Positions 1 through 10,402 of a DNA stretch of 64,000 nt are shown here, one piece after another. The notes beneath the pieces were generated by a model, which was not told the origin of the DNA, ran no database searches, and worked only from the letters and a program-made list of their open reading frames with translations. Made by a program: the position numbers and the translations under genes. Origin of the DNA: Streptococcus oralis (lineage in GTDB: Bacteria; Bacillota; Bacilli; Lactobacillales; Streptococcaceae); NCBI RefSeq assembly GCF_021497945.1, contig NZ_CP046524.1:1089501-1153500 (forward strand), read 5' to 3'. Every line of letters begins with the position of its first letter. Within the stretch, counting starts at the first letter, position 1.

Positions 1-918
<918 letters not shown>

Positions 919-922
919 TTAT

Positions 923-931
923 ATTATACCA
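923..931 (-). promoter_or_regulatory. glmU promoter, extended -10
   Basis: On the minus strand TGG-TATAAT lies about 31 nt upstream of the glmU ATG. No convincing -35 is seen; the TGn extension probably compensates. Confidence 0.6.
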
Positions 932-1012
932 TAATTTTACTTTTAAAGAACAAACAAACAGGTGCTCTCCTGAAAATCTTCCCTACTTGTCTACATTTCT
1001 AAACTGTTTCCT

Positions 1013-1041
1013 TTGATTTTTTAAAATTTTTACGCTAAACT
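1013..1041 (+). promoter_or_regulatory. Promoter of GH25 gene
   Basis: TTGATT (1013-1018), 17-bp spacer, TAAACT (1036-1041). The ATG follows only 8 nt after the -10, so the transcript should begin within about 2 nt of the start codon. Confidence 0.55.
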
Positions 1042-1049
1042 AAGTAAAT

Positions 1050-1850
1050 ATGAGAAAACAAATTCATCCAGCTATTATTTTTAGTTTATTTGGAATTTTC
1101 ATAGCGATTTTACTCCTCAACAAACCAAGTTTTGAGGACCATCCTATCAAAACTAAACCAAATGCTCTTCAAGTTGAAACACAAGCCTTGCATAATCTTG
1201 ATAAACCCATTATCGACGTCTCTGGTTGGCAAAGACCTGAGGAAATCAACTACGACATCTTGGCTCAAAACATTTCTGGTGTTATCGTTCGCGTGCACAA
1301 TGGAGCTCAGCATACTGAAGCAAATGATGCTGCCTTTATCAATGGTGTCGATAAAGCCTATAAAAATCATATAGCAGAATTTCAAAAACGGAATGTCCCT
1401 GTGGGGGTTTATGCCTATGTAGCTGGAAAAAATAAGGAAGAAATGGAGAAGGCTGCTGAAGTCTTCTACAACGCTGCTTCTCCCTACAATCCTAGCTACT
1501 ACTGGTTAGATGTTGAAGAAAAAACAATGTCCGATATGAATGAAGGTGTTGAAGCCTTTCGTGCCAAACTGGCAGCTCTCGGCGCTAAAAACATCGGGAT
1601 CTACGTTGGGGTTTACTTCATGCAAGAGCATAGTATCAATACAAATAAGTTCACTGCTATTTGGATCCCTTCCTATGGAACTGACTCTGGTTATTTTGAA
1701 ACTAAGCCAAATACTGATCTGGACTACGATCTCCACCAGTACACTTCTAAGGGGAGAATTGCAGGATTTGAACATCATTTGGACATCAATCTGATTTCTA
1801 CTGACAAAGACAAGGAAGAAACCTTCAGAAAACTATTTTTAAGACCATAA
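1050..1850 (+). CDS. GH25 family lysozyme-like protein, membrane anchored
   Basis: Predicted N-acetylmuramidase of glycoside hydrolase family 25, cleaving MurNAc-GlcNAc bonds in peptidoglycan outside the membrane. The 266-residue protein starts with an uncleaved-looking hydrophobic segment (about residues 8-24), so it is probably a membrane-anchored extracellular enzyme. The GH25 barrel follows: IDVSGWQ carries Asp56 and YYWLDVEE carries Asp154 and Glu156, the family's acidic active-site positions. There are no choline-binding or SH3 repeats, unlike phage and LytC-type lysins, so it may act in wall remodelling rather than lysis. The start is fixed by the signal anchor. No Shine-Dalgarno sequence is visible and the promoter sits almost on the ATG. 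Confidence 0.85.
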   Translation: MRKQIHPAIIFSLFGIFIAILLLNKPSFEDHPIKTKPNALQVETQALHNLDKPIIDVSGWQRPEEINYDILAQNISGVIVRVHNGAQHTEANDAAFINGVDKAYKNHIAEFQKRNVPVGVYAYVAGKNKEEMEKAAEVFYNAASPYNPSYYWLDVEEKTMSDMNEGVEAFRAKLAALGAKNIGIYVGVYFMQEHSINTNKFTAIWIPSYGTDSGYFETKPNTDLDYDLHQYTSKGRIAGFEHHLDINLISTDKDKEETFRKLFLRP

Positions 1851-1851
1851 G

Positions 1852-1887
1852 ACAAGTGAAAATAACAAACTTTTTCACTTGTTTTTT
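1852..1887 (+). terminator. Intrinsic terminator after GH25 gene
   Basis: Stem ACAAGTGAAAA (1852-1862) pairs with TTTTCACTTGT (1872-1882), followed by a run of T to 1887. Confidence 0.8.
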
Positions 1888-1904
1888 CATTTTCTCCCCG
1901 TCTG

Positions 1905-1913
1905 TGTTATAAT
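1905..1913 (+). promoter_or_regulatory. Extended -10 promoter of DUF368 gene
   Basis: TGT-TATAAT at 1905-1913, about 43 nt before the chosen ATG; the -35 region overlaps the preceding terminator and is poor. Confidence 0.6.
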
Positions 1914-1956
1914 TGATAGCATAGAGAAAGAATTTTATGAAATTGAGGATTTTATT

Positions 1957-2799
1957 ATGTTTTCATGGATTGCACGAGTTATTAAAGGAATCGTCATCGC
2001 CTTAGGATTTATCCTACCAGGAATTTCTGGCGGTGTTTTAGCAGCTATTTTGGGAATTTACGAGCGAATGATTGGCTTTCTTGCTCATCCCTTTAAAGAT
2101 TTTAAAGAGAATGTCCTTTACTTTATCCCAGTAGCTATCGGGATGTTGCTTGGGATTGGTTTGTTTTCCTATCCGATCGAGTATTTGCTAGAAAATTACC
2201 AAGTCTATGTTTTGTGGAGCTTTGCTGGAGCTATCATCGGTACAGTTCCTAGCCTCCTTAAAGAATCTACTAGAGAGTCTGATCGTGATAAGATTGACCT
2301 AGTTTGGTTCTGGACTACCTTTATCATTTCAGGATTTGGCCTCTACGCTTTAAATTTTGTTGTAGGTTCACTCAGTGCTAGTTTTGTAAACTTCATCTTG
2401 GCAGGTGTTCTTTTAGCTCTTGGTGTTTTGGTGCCTGGTTTAAGTCCGTCAAATCTACTTTTGATTTTGGGTCTGTACGCTCCTATGCTGACTGGTTTTA
2501 AAACCTTTGATTTATTTGGAACCTTCCTTCCTATCGGGATTGGTGCAGGAGCAACCCTCATTATCTTTTCAAAATTAATGGATCACGCCTTGAACAACTA
2601 CCACTCTCGTGTCTATCACTTTATTATAGGAATTGTGCTTTCAAGCACTCTCTTAATTTTGATTCCAAATGCTGGAAATGCTGAAAGTATCCAATACACT
2701 AGACTTTCTATTGTGAGCTATGTTCTCATCGCCTTCTTCTTTGCGCTTGGCATTTGGCTTGGTATCTGGATGAGCCAGCTGGAGGATAAGTATAAATAA
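1957..2799 (+). CDS. DUF368 domain-containing membrane protein
   Basis: A polytopic membrane protein of the DUF368 family, 280 residues from ATG 1957. I chose this start because GAGG at 1945-1948 is well spaced from it; an upstream in-frame ATG (1879) would lie before the promoter and inside the terminator. The N-terminus carries the family's glycine-rich GISGGVLAAILGIYE segment, repeated in related form later (GVLVPGLSPSNLL), with about eight hydrophobic segments. The family has been linked to flipping or recycling of polyprenyl-phosphate carriers in some bacteria, so a wall-lipid role is possible but not shown here. Its stop overlaps the next ATG (TAATG), suggesting co-translation with the deacylase gene. 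Confidence 0.85.
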   Translation: MFSWIARVIKGIVIALGFILPGISGGVLAAILGIYERMIGFLAHPFKDFKENVLYFIPVAIGMLLGIGLFSYPIEYLLENYQVYVLWSFAGAIIGTVPSLLKESTRESDRDKIDLVWFWTTFIISGFGLYALNFVVGSLSASFVNFILAGVLLALGVLVPGLSPSNLLLILGLYAPMLTGFKTFDLFGTFLPIGIGAGATLIIFSKLMDHALNNYHSRVYHFIIGIVLSSTLLILIPNAGNAESIQYTRLSIVSYVLIAFFFALGIWLGIWMSQLEDKYK

Positions 2800-3281
2800 T
2801 GGCAAAGAAAGTTAAGATTAAAAAAACCTTGGTCGAGCAGATCTTGACCAAGGTTGGGATTGACCATACTGGTATTCAAATCAATGCGCTTGAAGGAGAA
2901 CTTCCTCCTGAATACGACCGAAAAGAGATTTTTAAAACTTTGGCTCTTTTGGGAGACAAGACAGGACCGATTATTGGAATTGTTCCCATAACGGAACACC
3001 TCGCTGAGAAAAAACTAGCAAAGGTTTCTGGAAATAAAAAAGTGAGTATGATTCCACAAAAAGATCTGGAAAAAACGACAGGCTATATTCATGGGGCTAA
3101 TAACCCCGTCGGCATTCGCCAAAAACACAATTATCCAATTTTTATTGATAAGACTGCTTTGGATTTGGACCAAATGATCGTATCTGCTGGGGAAGTCGGG
3201 CATAGTATTATCATTGATCCCCAAGACTTAGTCAGTTTTGTAAAAGCGGATTTTGCTGATATCTTGGAGGAAAACAAGTGA
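2799..3281 (+). CDS. ybaK: Cys-tRNA(Pro)/Cys-tRNA(Cys) deacylase, YbaK/EbsC family
   Basis: Proofreading hydrolase that removes cysteine mis-charged onto tRNA-Pro. The 160 residues cover a complete single YbaK/ProX-type editing domain, with the conserved pieces YIHGANNPVGIR near residue 100 and VSAGEVGHSIIIDP near 126. The start overlaps the upstream stop by one base (TAATG) and the next gene overlaps in the same fashion, so the three genes from 1957 to 3904 form one tight operon. Family members named EbsC were first described near surface-adhesin genes in enterococci, but the tRNA-editing role is the supported one. Confidence 0.9.
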   Translation: MAKKVKIKKTLVEQILTKVGIDHTGIQINALEGELPPEYDRKEIFKTLALLGDKTGPIIGIVPITEHLAEKKLAKVSGNKKVSMIPQKDLEKTTGYIHGANNPVGIRQKHNYPIFIDKTALDLDQMIVSAGEVGHSIIIDPQDLVSFVKADFADILEENK

Positions 3282-3904
3282 TGAAACTCTATTTTGTCCG
3301 TCATGGCCGCACCCTCTGGAATCTTGAAGGACGTTTTCAAGGTGCTAGTGGGGACTCTCCCCTTCTTCCAGAATCCATTGACATCCTAAAGCAACTGGGC
3401 CAGTATCTCAAGGAAATACCTTTTGATAAGATTTATTCAAGTGATTTACCTCGAGCAGTCAAATCTGCTGAGATTATCCAAAGTCAACTCCATACCCCCT
3501 GTCCTTTAGAGAGCATTCCTGATCTACGCGAATGGCAACTTGGAAAACTTGAAGGTTTAAAAATCGCAACGCTCAATGCCATCTATCCACGACAAATCAA
3601 GGCCTTTCGCTCTAATCTGGCCCAGTTTGATACGAAGATGTTTGAAGCCGAGTCCCTCTACTCTACGACTCAGCGTACTATTCAATTTATCAAATCTCTG
3701 AAAGAAAGTCCGGCTGAAAGAGTTCTGATTGTCGGTCATGGAGCAAATCTCACTGCTAGCCTACGTACTCTCTTAGGCTATAAAGAGGCTCACCTTCGCA
3801 AAGATGGAGGCTTGGCCAATGCTAGTCTGACAATTTTGGACACTGAGGATTTTGAAACCTTCACTCTCGAAAGATGGAATGACACTTCCTATCAAGAAAA
3901 ATAA
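3281..3904 (+). CDS. Histidine phosphatase family protein (phosphoglycerate mutase-like)
   Basis: A 207-residue member of the histidine phosphatase superfamily. The phospho-accepting motif VRHGRT lies at residues 6-11, with Arg7 and His8, and the second catalytic histidine is in VGHGANL near residue 151. Such cofactor-dependent enzymes remove or transfer phosphate from small molecules; true glycolytic GpmA is longer, so the substrate is open. I prefer ATG 3281, which overlaps the upstream stop (TGATG), although GTG 3278 also fits the GGAGG at 3266-3270. It is the last gene of its operon and is followed by a terminator. Confidence 0.85.
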   Translation: MKLYFVRHGRTLWNLEGRFQGASGDSPLLPESIDILKQLGQYLKEIPFDKIYSSDLPRAVKSAEIIQSQLHTPCPLESIPDLREWQLGKLEGLKIATLNAIYPRQIKAFRSNLAQFDTKMFEAESLYSTTQRTIQFIKSLKESPAERVLIVGHGANLTASLRTLLGYKEAHLRKDGGLANASLTILDTEDFETFTLERWNDTSYQEK

Positions 3905-3906
3905 TG

Positions 3907-3936
3907 GAACTTGATTCCAATGGTCAAGTTCTTTTT
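3907..3936 (+). terminator. Intrinsic terminator after histidine phosphatase gene
   Basis: GAACTTGA (3907-3914) pairs with TCAAGTTC (3924-3931), followed by TTTTT. Confidence 0.75.
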
Positions 3937-3974
3937 AGTTTTCAAAGAATATCCGTGAATTTCTCTGTTATTTA

Positions 3975-3983
3975 TGATAAAAT
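3975..3983 (+). promoter_or_regulatory. lysS promoter, extended -10
   Basis: TGA-TAAAAT at 3975-3983, about 60 nt before the lysS ATG; the -35 is weak. Confidence 0.5.
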
Positions 3984-4033
3984 GGGAGTATCGCAAAAAA
4001 TGACTCATCGTATCAAATTTTGAGTAAAATTAG

Positions 4034-5533
<1,500 letters not shown>

Positions 5534-5540
5534 ACTCTTA

Positions 5541-5567
5541 TCCTCTGGTACTTGCCAGAGGATTTTT
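5541..5567 (+). terminator. lysS terminator
   Basis: TCCTCTGG (5541-5548) pairs with CCAGAGGA (5555-5562), followed by five T. Confidence 0.85.
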
Positions 5568-5573
5568 CGATAC

Positions 5574-5606
5574 AAAAAGAGACTGAGGAAAAACTCAATC
5601 TCTTTT
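5574..5606 (-). terminator. Terminator of amino-acid ABC operon
   Basis: AAAAGAGACTGAG (5575-5587) pairs imperfectly with CTCAATCTCTTTT (5594-5606). Read on the minus strand, the stem ends in a U-rich tract just after the binding-protein stop. Confidence 0.65.
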
Positions 5607-5607
5607 C

Positions 5608-6444
5608 TTATTCTTGATTTTTGACTTGACTGGTTGCTACGTCTTCTCCAAACCATTTTTGACTAATTTCTTGGAACTTACCATCCTTGTAAAGACTAGA
5701 AAATCCTTCATTTATCTTATTAACCAGAGTTGTATCTTCCTTACGTGCTCCAACTGCAAAAGCTTCTGTTTCTAGTCCAACTGTAAAGATATTATAATCG
5801 TTTAAAACGCCTTCTGCTTCTAAATAATAGTTTGCATAGACACGATCAATCAATAGGCCGTCAATTCGATCGTTTTTCAAATCAATCAAGGCTTCATTAA
5901 AGGTTTGGTATTGATTCGCTTCATTATTAGCGACAATATCCTTCAAAATCGCTGGCTTTCCTTCAAAGTCCGCATAACCAGATGAACCAGCTTGAGCTCC
6001 CAAAGTCTTTCCAGTCATACCTTTTGCAGTCGTGATACCTGACGATTTCTTAGTAACCAATACCTGCTCATTCTTCATATATGAGTTACTGAACGCTACC
6101 TTTTCACGACGTTCGTCTGTAGCGGAATAGCCATTCCAAATCAGATCAATCGTTCCTTTTGTCAATTCAGCTTCTTTCAAATCCCAATCAATCGGTTGCC
6201 AATTTACCGTAATTCCGTATTTTTCAAAAACAGCTGTAGCTAAATCAATATCAAATCCTGCATAGGAACCATCTTTCTGAGCAAATCCCATTGGAACAAA
6301 AGTACTATCAAACCCAATAGTAATAGACTTGTTAGACTCGTACTTAGACCAATTATCTCCACTAGTTTCACTAGAATTTTTCCCACAAGCTACTAAGAAC
6401 AAAGCAGTCATTAGGCTGACTAATACAAGCATCAATTTTTTCAT
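5608..6444 (-). CDS. Amino-acid ABC transporter substrate-binding lipoprotein
   Basis: Extracytoplasmic solute-binding protein of the polar amino-acid family (SBP_bac_3 fold), 278 residues. The lipobox LFLVAC places the lipidated cysteine at residue 20, so the protein is tethered to the outer face of the membrane. Typical segments follow: GFDIDLATAVFEKYGI and the GTIDLIWNGYSATDERREKVAFS region that lines the ligand cleft. The substrate is not readable from sequence; glutamine/glutamate or cystine-type ligands are common in this family. ATG 6444 has an AGGAGGA site six bases upstream; GTG 6447 would be too close. It is the last gene of the permease-ATPase-SBP operon. Confidence 0.93.
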   Translation of the reverse strand: MKKLMLVLVSLMTALFLVACGKNSSETSGDNWSKYESNKSITIGFDSTFVPMGFAQKDGSYAGFDIDLATAVFEKYGITVNWQPIDWDLKEAELTKGTIDLIWNGYSATDERREKVAFSNSYMKNEQVLVTKKSSGITTAKGMTGKTLGAQAGSSGYADFEGKPAILKDIVANNEANQYQTFNEALIDLKNDRIDGLLIDRVYANYYLEAEGVLNDYNIFTVGLETEAFAVGARKEDTTLVNKINEGFSSLYKDGKFQEISQKWFGEDVATSQVKNQE

Positions 6445-6455
6445 CACTTTTCCTC

Positions 6456-7085
6456 CTATTTAGGCTCTACTTTTAATAATACATCTGCAATATTTTCAGC
6501 GAATTGTAAATCGTGGGTAACCACAATCTGCGTCATACCAAGTTCCCTATTTTGCAAGATCAGTTTTTCCACTTCCAAGCGCAATTCTGGATCCAGAGCA
6601 GAAGTTGGTTCATCGTAACCAATGATTTCTGGGTCAATCATCATAGCACGCGCCAAGGCCACCCGCTGCTTTTGCCCACCTGATAATGAAAATGGATAAG
6701 CATCTGCGTGCTCTGCTAGTCCTAACTGTTCCAAGAGTCCACGCGCCTTCTTCTCTGCCTCTTCCTGCTTCATTCCCATTGTTTTCACAGGCGATAAGGT
6801 CAAATTGTCTAAAACTGATAAATGAGGGAAAAGTTGAAAATCTTGGAAGACAAATCCTAGTAGGTTGCGCTTTTCTAGTTCATCTAAAGCTAGAGATTCA
6901 CCGTTATAGTAGATTTCTCCAGAATCGATAGTTTCCAGTCCAGCTAACATACGTAATAAGGTTGTTTTTCCGCCTCCTGATGGACCTACGATTGCCAGGA
7001 TTTGCTTTTCAGGAATTGATAGGCTGAAATTAGTTAAGATTTGTTTGCCACCAAAGGCCTTGTTGATGTTTCGTAATTCTAACAT
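6456..7085 (-). CDS. Amino-acid ABC transporter ATP-binding protein
   Basis: The 209-residue ATPase that powers the adjacent permease. Walker A GPSGGGKTT is at residues 34-42, the Q-loop near 81, the signature LSGGQ at 134-138 and Walker B IIGYDEPT at about 154-161. It is somewhat shorter than the 240-250 residues usual for HisP/GlnQ proteins, because it ends soon after the H-loop (VVTHDL). It lies between permease and binding-protein genes with gaps of about 10 nt, so the complex is encoded as one transcript. Confidence 0.94.
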   Translation of the reverse strand: MLELRNINKAFGGKQILTNFSLSIPEKQILAIVGPSGGGKTTLLRMLAGLETIDSGEIYYNGESLALDELEKRNLLGFVFQDFQLFPHLSVLDNLTLSPVKTMGMKQEEAEKKARGLLEQLGLAEHADAYPFSLSGGQKQRVALARAMMIDPEIIGYDEPTSALDPELRLEVEKLILQNRELGMTQIVVTHDLQFAENIADVLLKVEPK

Positions 7086-7094
7086 GGCAACCTC

Positions 7095-7736
7095 CTATCT
7101 ATAGTAACTGTACTTCTTCTCAACTTTTTTGGCAAGGATAGTCACAATACCAATCAAAATCAAGTAAATTGCTCCTGCCAAGAACATAGGAATCAGACTG
7201 GCATCTCGATTGGCTGCTGTCCGACTAGCCAAAATCAAATCTGAAATCCCTAAAGCATAGACCAGAGAAGTATCCTTGACCAAACTCATGACTTCATTAA
7301 ATACGCTAGGAAGAACAATTTTGGTCACCTGTGGTAAGATAATATAGCGCACTGTGGCAACAGGGCTAAACTTCAAGACCTTAGCAGCCTCATATTGCCC
7401 CTTAGGAATAGTATCAATCCCCCCACGGAAGATTTCAGCAAAGTAAGCCGCATAATTCAAAACAAAGGCAATAATAGCCGCAGGAAGGCGATCCAAACGA
7501 ATCCCAATATTTGGGAGCACATAATAGATAAAGATCAATTGCAAGAGCAAGGGTGTTCCCCGCATGATCCAGATATAAATGTTGATCAGATAATGGAGGA
7601 GCTTCCAATGGACTTGCAAGGCAAAAGCAATCAAAACGCCCAAGGGAATAGAAAAAATCAAGACCAGTACAAAAACCTGTAAAGTCATGCTTGCACCGCT
7701 CAATAAACTCGGTAATATCTCAAACAAATAAGACAT
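7095..7736 (-). CDS. Amino-acid ABC transporter permease (HisM/GlnP type)
   Basis: Inner-membrane subunit of the amino-acid importer, 213 residues with about five hydrophobic segments. The cytoplasmic coupling region EAAKVLKFSPVATVRYIILP corresponds to the EAA loop that docks on the ATPase. I chose ATG 7736 because AGGAGGTG lies directly upstream; the longer frame beginning at 7784 would start inside the promoter region. Being first in the operon, it is preceded by a good promoter. Permease, ATPase and lipoprotein together form a complete single-permease importer, which presumably works as a permease homodimer. Confidence 0.93.
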   Translation of the reverse strand: MSYLFEILPSLLSGASMTLQVFVLVLIFSIPLGVLIAFALQVHWKLLHYLINIYIWIMRGTPLLLQLIFIYYVLPNIGIRLDRLPAAIIAFVLNYAAYFAEIFRGGIDTIPKGQYEAAKVLKFSPVATVRYIILPQVTKIVLPSVFNEVMSLVKDTSLVYALGISDLILASRTAANRDASLIPMFLAGAIYLILIGIVTILAKKVEKKYSYYR

Positions 7737-7764
7737 ACTGCACCTCCTAAAAATAATTGTTCCT

Positions 7765-7792
7765 ATTATAGCATAAATAAACAATTTAGCAA
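7765..7792 (-). promoter_or_regulatory. Promoter of amino-acid ABC operon
   Basis: Minus strand: TTGCTA (7787-7792), 16-bp spacer, TGC-TATAAT with the -10 at 7765-7770, some 30 nt before the permease ATG. Confidence 0.7.
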
Positions 7793-7821
7793 GGGTTATT
7801 GTAAAAAAATTCTATTTCTTT

Positions 7822-7853
7822 CAAAAAACGTATCTGCCAAATTGACGGATACG
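7822..7853 (-). terminator. Terminator after TPR gene
   Basis: CGTATCTG (7829-7836) pairs with CGGATACG (7846-7853) with one mismatch. On the minus strand it is followed by a run of T. Confidence 0.75.
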
Positions 7854-7873
7854 CTCTTTTAGAGAGATAACTT

Positions 7874-9103
7874 TTAAAGTGTTTCTAGCAGTTCTTGCAT
7901 TTGAACATCATCTGGGACTAGTTTTAAATAGGCTTCGACTTGCACTTTGGCTTCTTCAAAATATCCCAATTCACGCAAGAGATAAGTATATTGCTCCAGA
8001 AACTCTGGATTGTCCTTGAGGTCAGATGACAGTTCTTGATAGAGCTCATAAGCCTTATCTAAATCCTCGATTTTCTGGTAAGAGCGTGCAATCATCCACT
8101 TGGTCAGGAGGTTTTCAGGTTCTTGACTTTGGAGAGCGATAATGTCCTCAAACCGTTCTTGTTCCATATAAATGGTCGCAAGGCGAAGGAAAATTTCTTC
8201 TGTATCCTCTGCATCTTCTTTGGCAGTAAGGAGAAACTGCTCTGCGCTACTAGGATCATGCAATTCATACGAGAACTGAGAAGCAGCTAGCAAGAGCCGG
8301 GTCTCAAACGGATTTTTCTCCAATCCCTGTTTAGCAATACGGAGAGCTTCTTCTATCTGATGTTCCTTGTGCAAGGCTTGACTATAACCATACTCATATC
8401 CTTCAAAATCCGGTGAAATGGTATCAATCTGCTTAAAGTAAAGGACAGATTTTTGATACTCTTCTTGGTCAAAGTAAAGACTAGCCAGTTCAAAGGCAGT
8501 TTGGTCATCGTATTCTAGTTCTATAGCTTTTTCTAAGAATTCAGTTGCAGCTTCAAACTTGCCTAACTGAGCATAAGCGTAGCCGATTCTCTGATAGGTT
8601 GAAACACCCGTTTGCTCATAGAGGGAGCGATTGTCTAATTGAGCATAGCCCTGAATGGCTTCCTGATAATTTCCTAACTCACTATCCAACTCAGCCAAAC
8701 CAAAAACTAATAAGGCGTCATCTGAGTAATTTAGGGCTTCCAATAACTTTTCACGCGCTACATCTGTCAATCCTTCCAACTGATAGAGGTCTGCCTTCAA
8801 GGCCAAGGCCGATACATACCAGTCATTTTCAGGTGTGATTTCCTCAAGGTAAGCAAAGGCTTCCTCAACATTGCCATCCTCGCTAGCAATGCTAGCTAAA
8901 TTCAGATTCACTTCTGGAAATTCTGTAACGATATTTTGGTAAATTTCTTTTGCTTGAGGATAAAAGCCAATTCCCTCAAGATAGCTTGCTAGTTCGTAAA
9001 GAACTTCACTTGAATCTGTTTCGAGGGCTTTGTGAAAGTACTGATCCGCTTTACTTAAATCTTGTTCATCCAAAGCTTGGAGCATGTGTTGACTACTGTT
9101 CAC
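7874..9103 (-). CDS. Tetratricopeptide-repeat protein
   Basis: A 409-residue protein built almost entirely of TPR-like helix pairs (for example blocks around residues 15-50, 85-120, 155-190, 220-255 and 340-400). Such proteins act as scaffolds for protein-protein contact; no catalytic domain, signal peptide or membrane segment is visible, so it should be cytoplasmic. I chose GTG 9103, which has GGAGG nine bases upstream and overlaps the preceding permease gene by 11 nt; longer starts would lie deep inside that gene. The overlap implies translational coupling with the AI-2E-family gene. Its partner and function are not known to me. Confidence 0.85.
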   Translation of the reverse strand: MNSSQHMLQALDEQDLSKADQYFHKALETDSSEVLYELASYLEGIGFYPQAKEIYQNIVTEFPEVNLNLASIASEDGNVEEAFAYLEEITPENDWYVSALALKADLYQLEGLTDVAREKLLEALNYSDDALLVFGLAELDSELGNYQEAIQGYAQLDNRSLYEQTGVSTYQRIGYAYAQLGKFEAATEFLEKAIELEYDDQTAFELASLYFDQEEYQKSVLYFKQIDTISPDFEGYEYGYSQALHKEHQIEEALRIAKQGLEKNPFETRLLLAASQFSYELHDPSSAEQFLLTAKEDAEDTEEIFLRLATIYMEQERFEDIIALQSQEPENLLTKWMIARSYQKIEDLDKAYELYQELSSDLKDNPEFLEQYTYLLRELGYFEEAKVQVEAYLKLVPDDVQMQELLETL

Positions 9104-10259
9104 TCTTGATTTCCTCCCCTTCTTCTTCATACAAACCGCTGACTTTTTTGTACCAGTTAAAGATAGCAGAGATAACAACCTTAGCAGAGGCATAGACTGG
9201 AATTCCCAGCAAGACTCCCCAAATACCAAACATGGATCCTGAAGTTAGAAGAACAAAGAGGACATTGATCGGATGGATGTTTAGCTGACTACCTAAAATA
9301 AGCGGAGAAACGAAGCGACCTTCAATCGTTTGTTCAACAATAAAGACAATAATCACTTTCAAAAGCATCACAGGCCCCGCTATTAAGCCCAAAACCAAAG
9401 CAGGCAACATCGCTAGAAAACTACCTAGATAAGGTACTAGATTGAGAATACCAGCGGTAATACCAAGAGTCACAGCATATCTGAGACCAATAATCTTAAA
9501 GAAGATAATAAACATAATTGCCACGATAATAGCAACTGTAACCTGTCCTCTAACGTAGTTTGACAGCTGTTTATTGACATCCGATAGGACTTCACCCGCA
9601 GGTTCTTTTAACTTCGTTGGAATAAACTTAGTCAAATAATCTCGCAAGCCTTTTCCATCACGCAAGAGATAGAAGAGCATAAAGGGTACGATAATGACCG
9701 CTACAATCACCTGAGAAACACTACTGATAAAGGCGCTCACCCAGTTAACGGCTTGGGAAGAGATTTTGCTCGCCCACATCGTCGCCTCAGTAGAAATATT
9801 CGCAAGAACCTGCTCCAACTGCGGCCTAAAATCATCTGGCAAGCGTTTGGTTACAAGGTCATTGATCACCTTATCAGCATCTTCCAGGTATGTCGGTACA
9901 TTCTTCGCAAAATTTAAGACTTGACGTTGCAAATTTGGAATAGCAACCGCCAGCCCCCAAATGATAAAGAGACCAATTATAACAAAGAGAATACTAATGG
10001 CAAGGACACGATTGATCTTGTGCTTCTCCATCCAGTCAACAATCGGATTGAGGAGGTAATAAAGTAAACCAGATAAAATAACTGGCAACATGACAACCCC
10101 AAGAAAATCTAAAACTGGTAAAAAGATAAAACTAATCTTACTTAGAATAAAAATATTTAGCCCCAGTAACAAGGTTACTAAAAATACAGTGATGGCTTTA
10201 TTATCTAAAAACCACTTAAAAAACCAAGATAGGCTAAAATGTTTCTCTTTATGTTCCAT
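9093..10259 (-). CDS. AI-2E family transporter (YdiK/PerM type)
   Basis: A 388-residue polytopic membrane protein of the AI-2E exporter/PerM superfamily, with about seven to eight hydrophobic segments and a large soluble loop (about residues 115-170). The family signature PFMLFYLLRDG is present near residue 200. Family members have been proposed to export autoinducer-2 or to act as Na+/H+ antiporters; nothing here decides between these. It leads a two-gene operon with the TPR gene. A second, clearly divergent member lies at 30757-31872. Confidence 0.85.
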   Translation of the reverse strand: MEHKEKHFSLSWFFKWFLDNKAITVFLVTLLLGLNIFILSKISFIFLPVLDFLGVVMLPVILSGLLYYLLNPIVDWMEKHKINRVLAISILFVIIGLFIIWGLAVAIPNLQRQVLNFAKNVPTYLEDADKVINDLVTKRLPDDFRPQLEQVLANISTEATMWASKISSQAVNWVSAFISSVSQVIVAVIIVPFMLFYLLRDGKGLRDYLTKFIPTKLKEPAGEVLSDVNKQLSNYVRGQVTVAIIVAIMFIIFFKIIGLRYAVTLGITAGILNLVPYLGSFLAMLPALVLGLIAGPVMLLKVIIVFIVEQTIEGRFVSPLILGSQLNIHPINVLFVLLTSGSMFGIWGVLLGIPVYASAKVVISAIFNWYKKVSGLYEEEGEEIKSEQ

Positions 10260-10285
10260 AAATACATCCTTTCTGTCATTCTCTC

Positions 10286-10294
10286 ATTATACCA
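10286..10294 (-). promoter_or_regulatory. Promoter of AI-2E/TPR operon, extended -10
   Basis: Minus-strand TGG-TATAAT about 27 nt before the ATG. Confidence 0.6.
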
Positions 10295-10365
10295 TTTTTA
10301 ATTTAAAATAACTCTTATTAAAGTGCTTACATAGATTAAACGAACACTTCCTGACTGTCATTTTG

Positions 10366-10374
10366 TGGTATAAT
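10366..10374 (+). promoter_or_regulatory. Promoter of lactonase gene, extended -10
   Basis: TGG-TATAAT at 10366-10374, divergent from the AI-2E promoter about 75 bp away. The transcript would have a leader of about 20 nt containing the AAGAGG ribosome site. Confidence 0.6.
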
Positions 10375-10402
10375 GAACTTATCATTATTAAGAGGTATGG
10401 AC

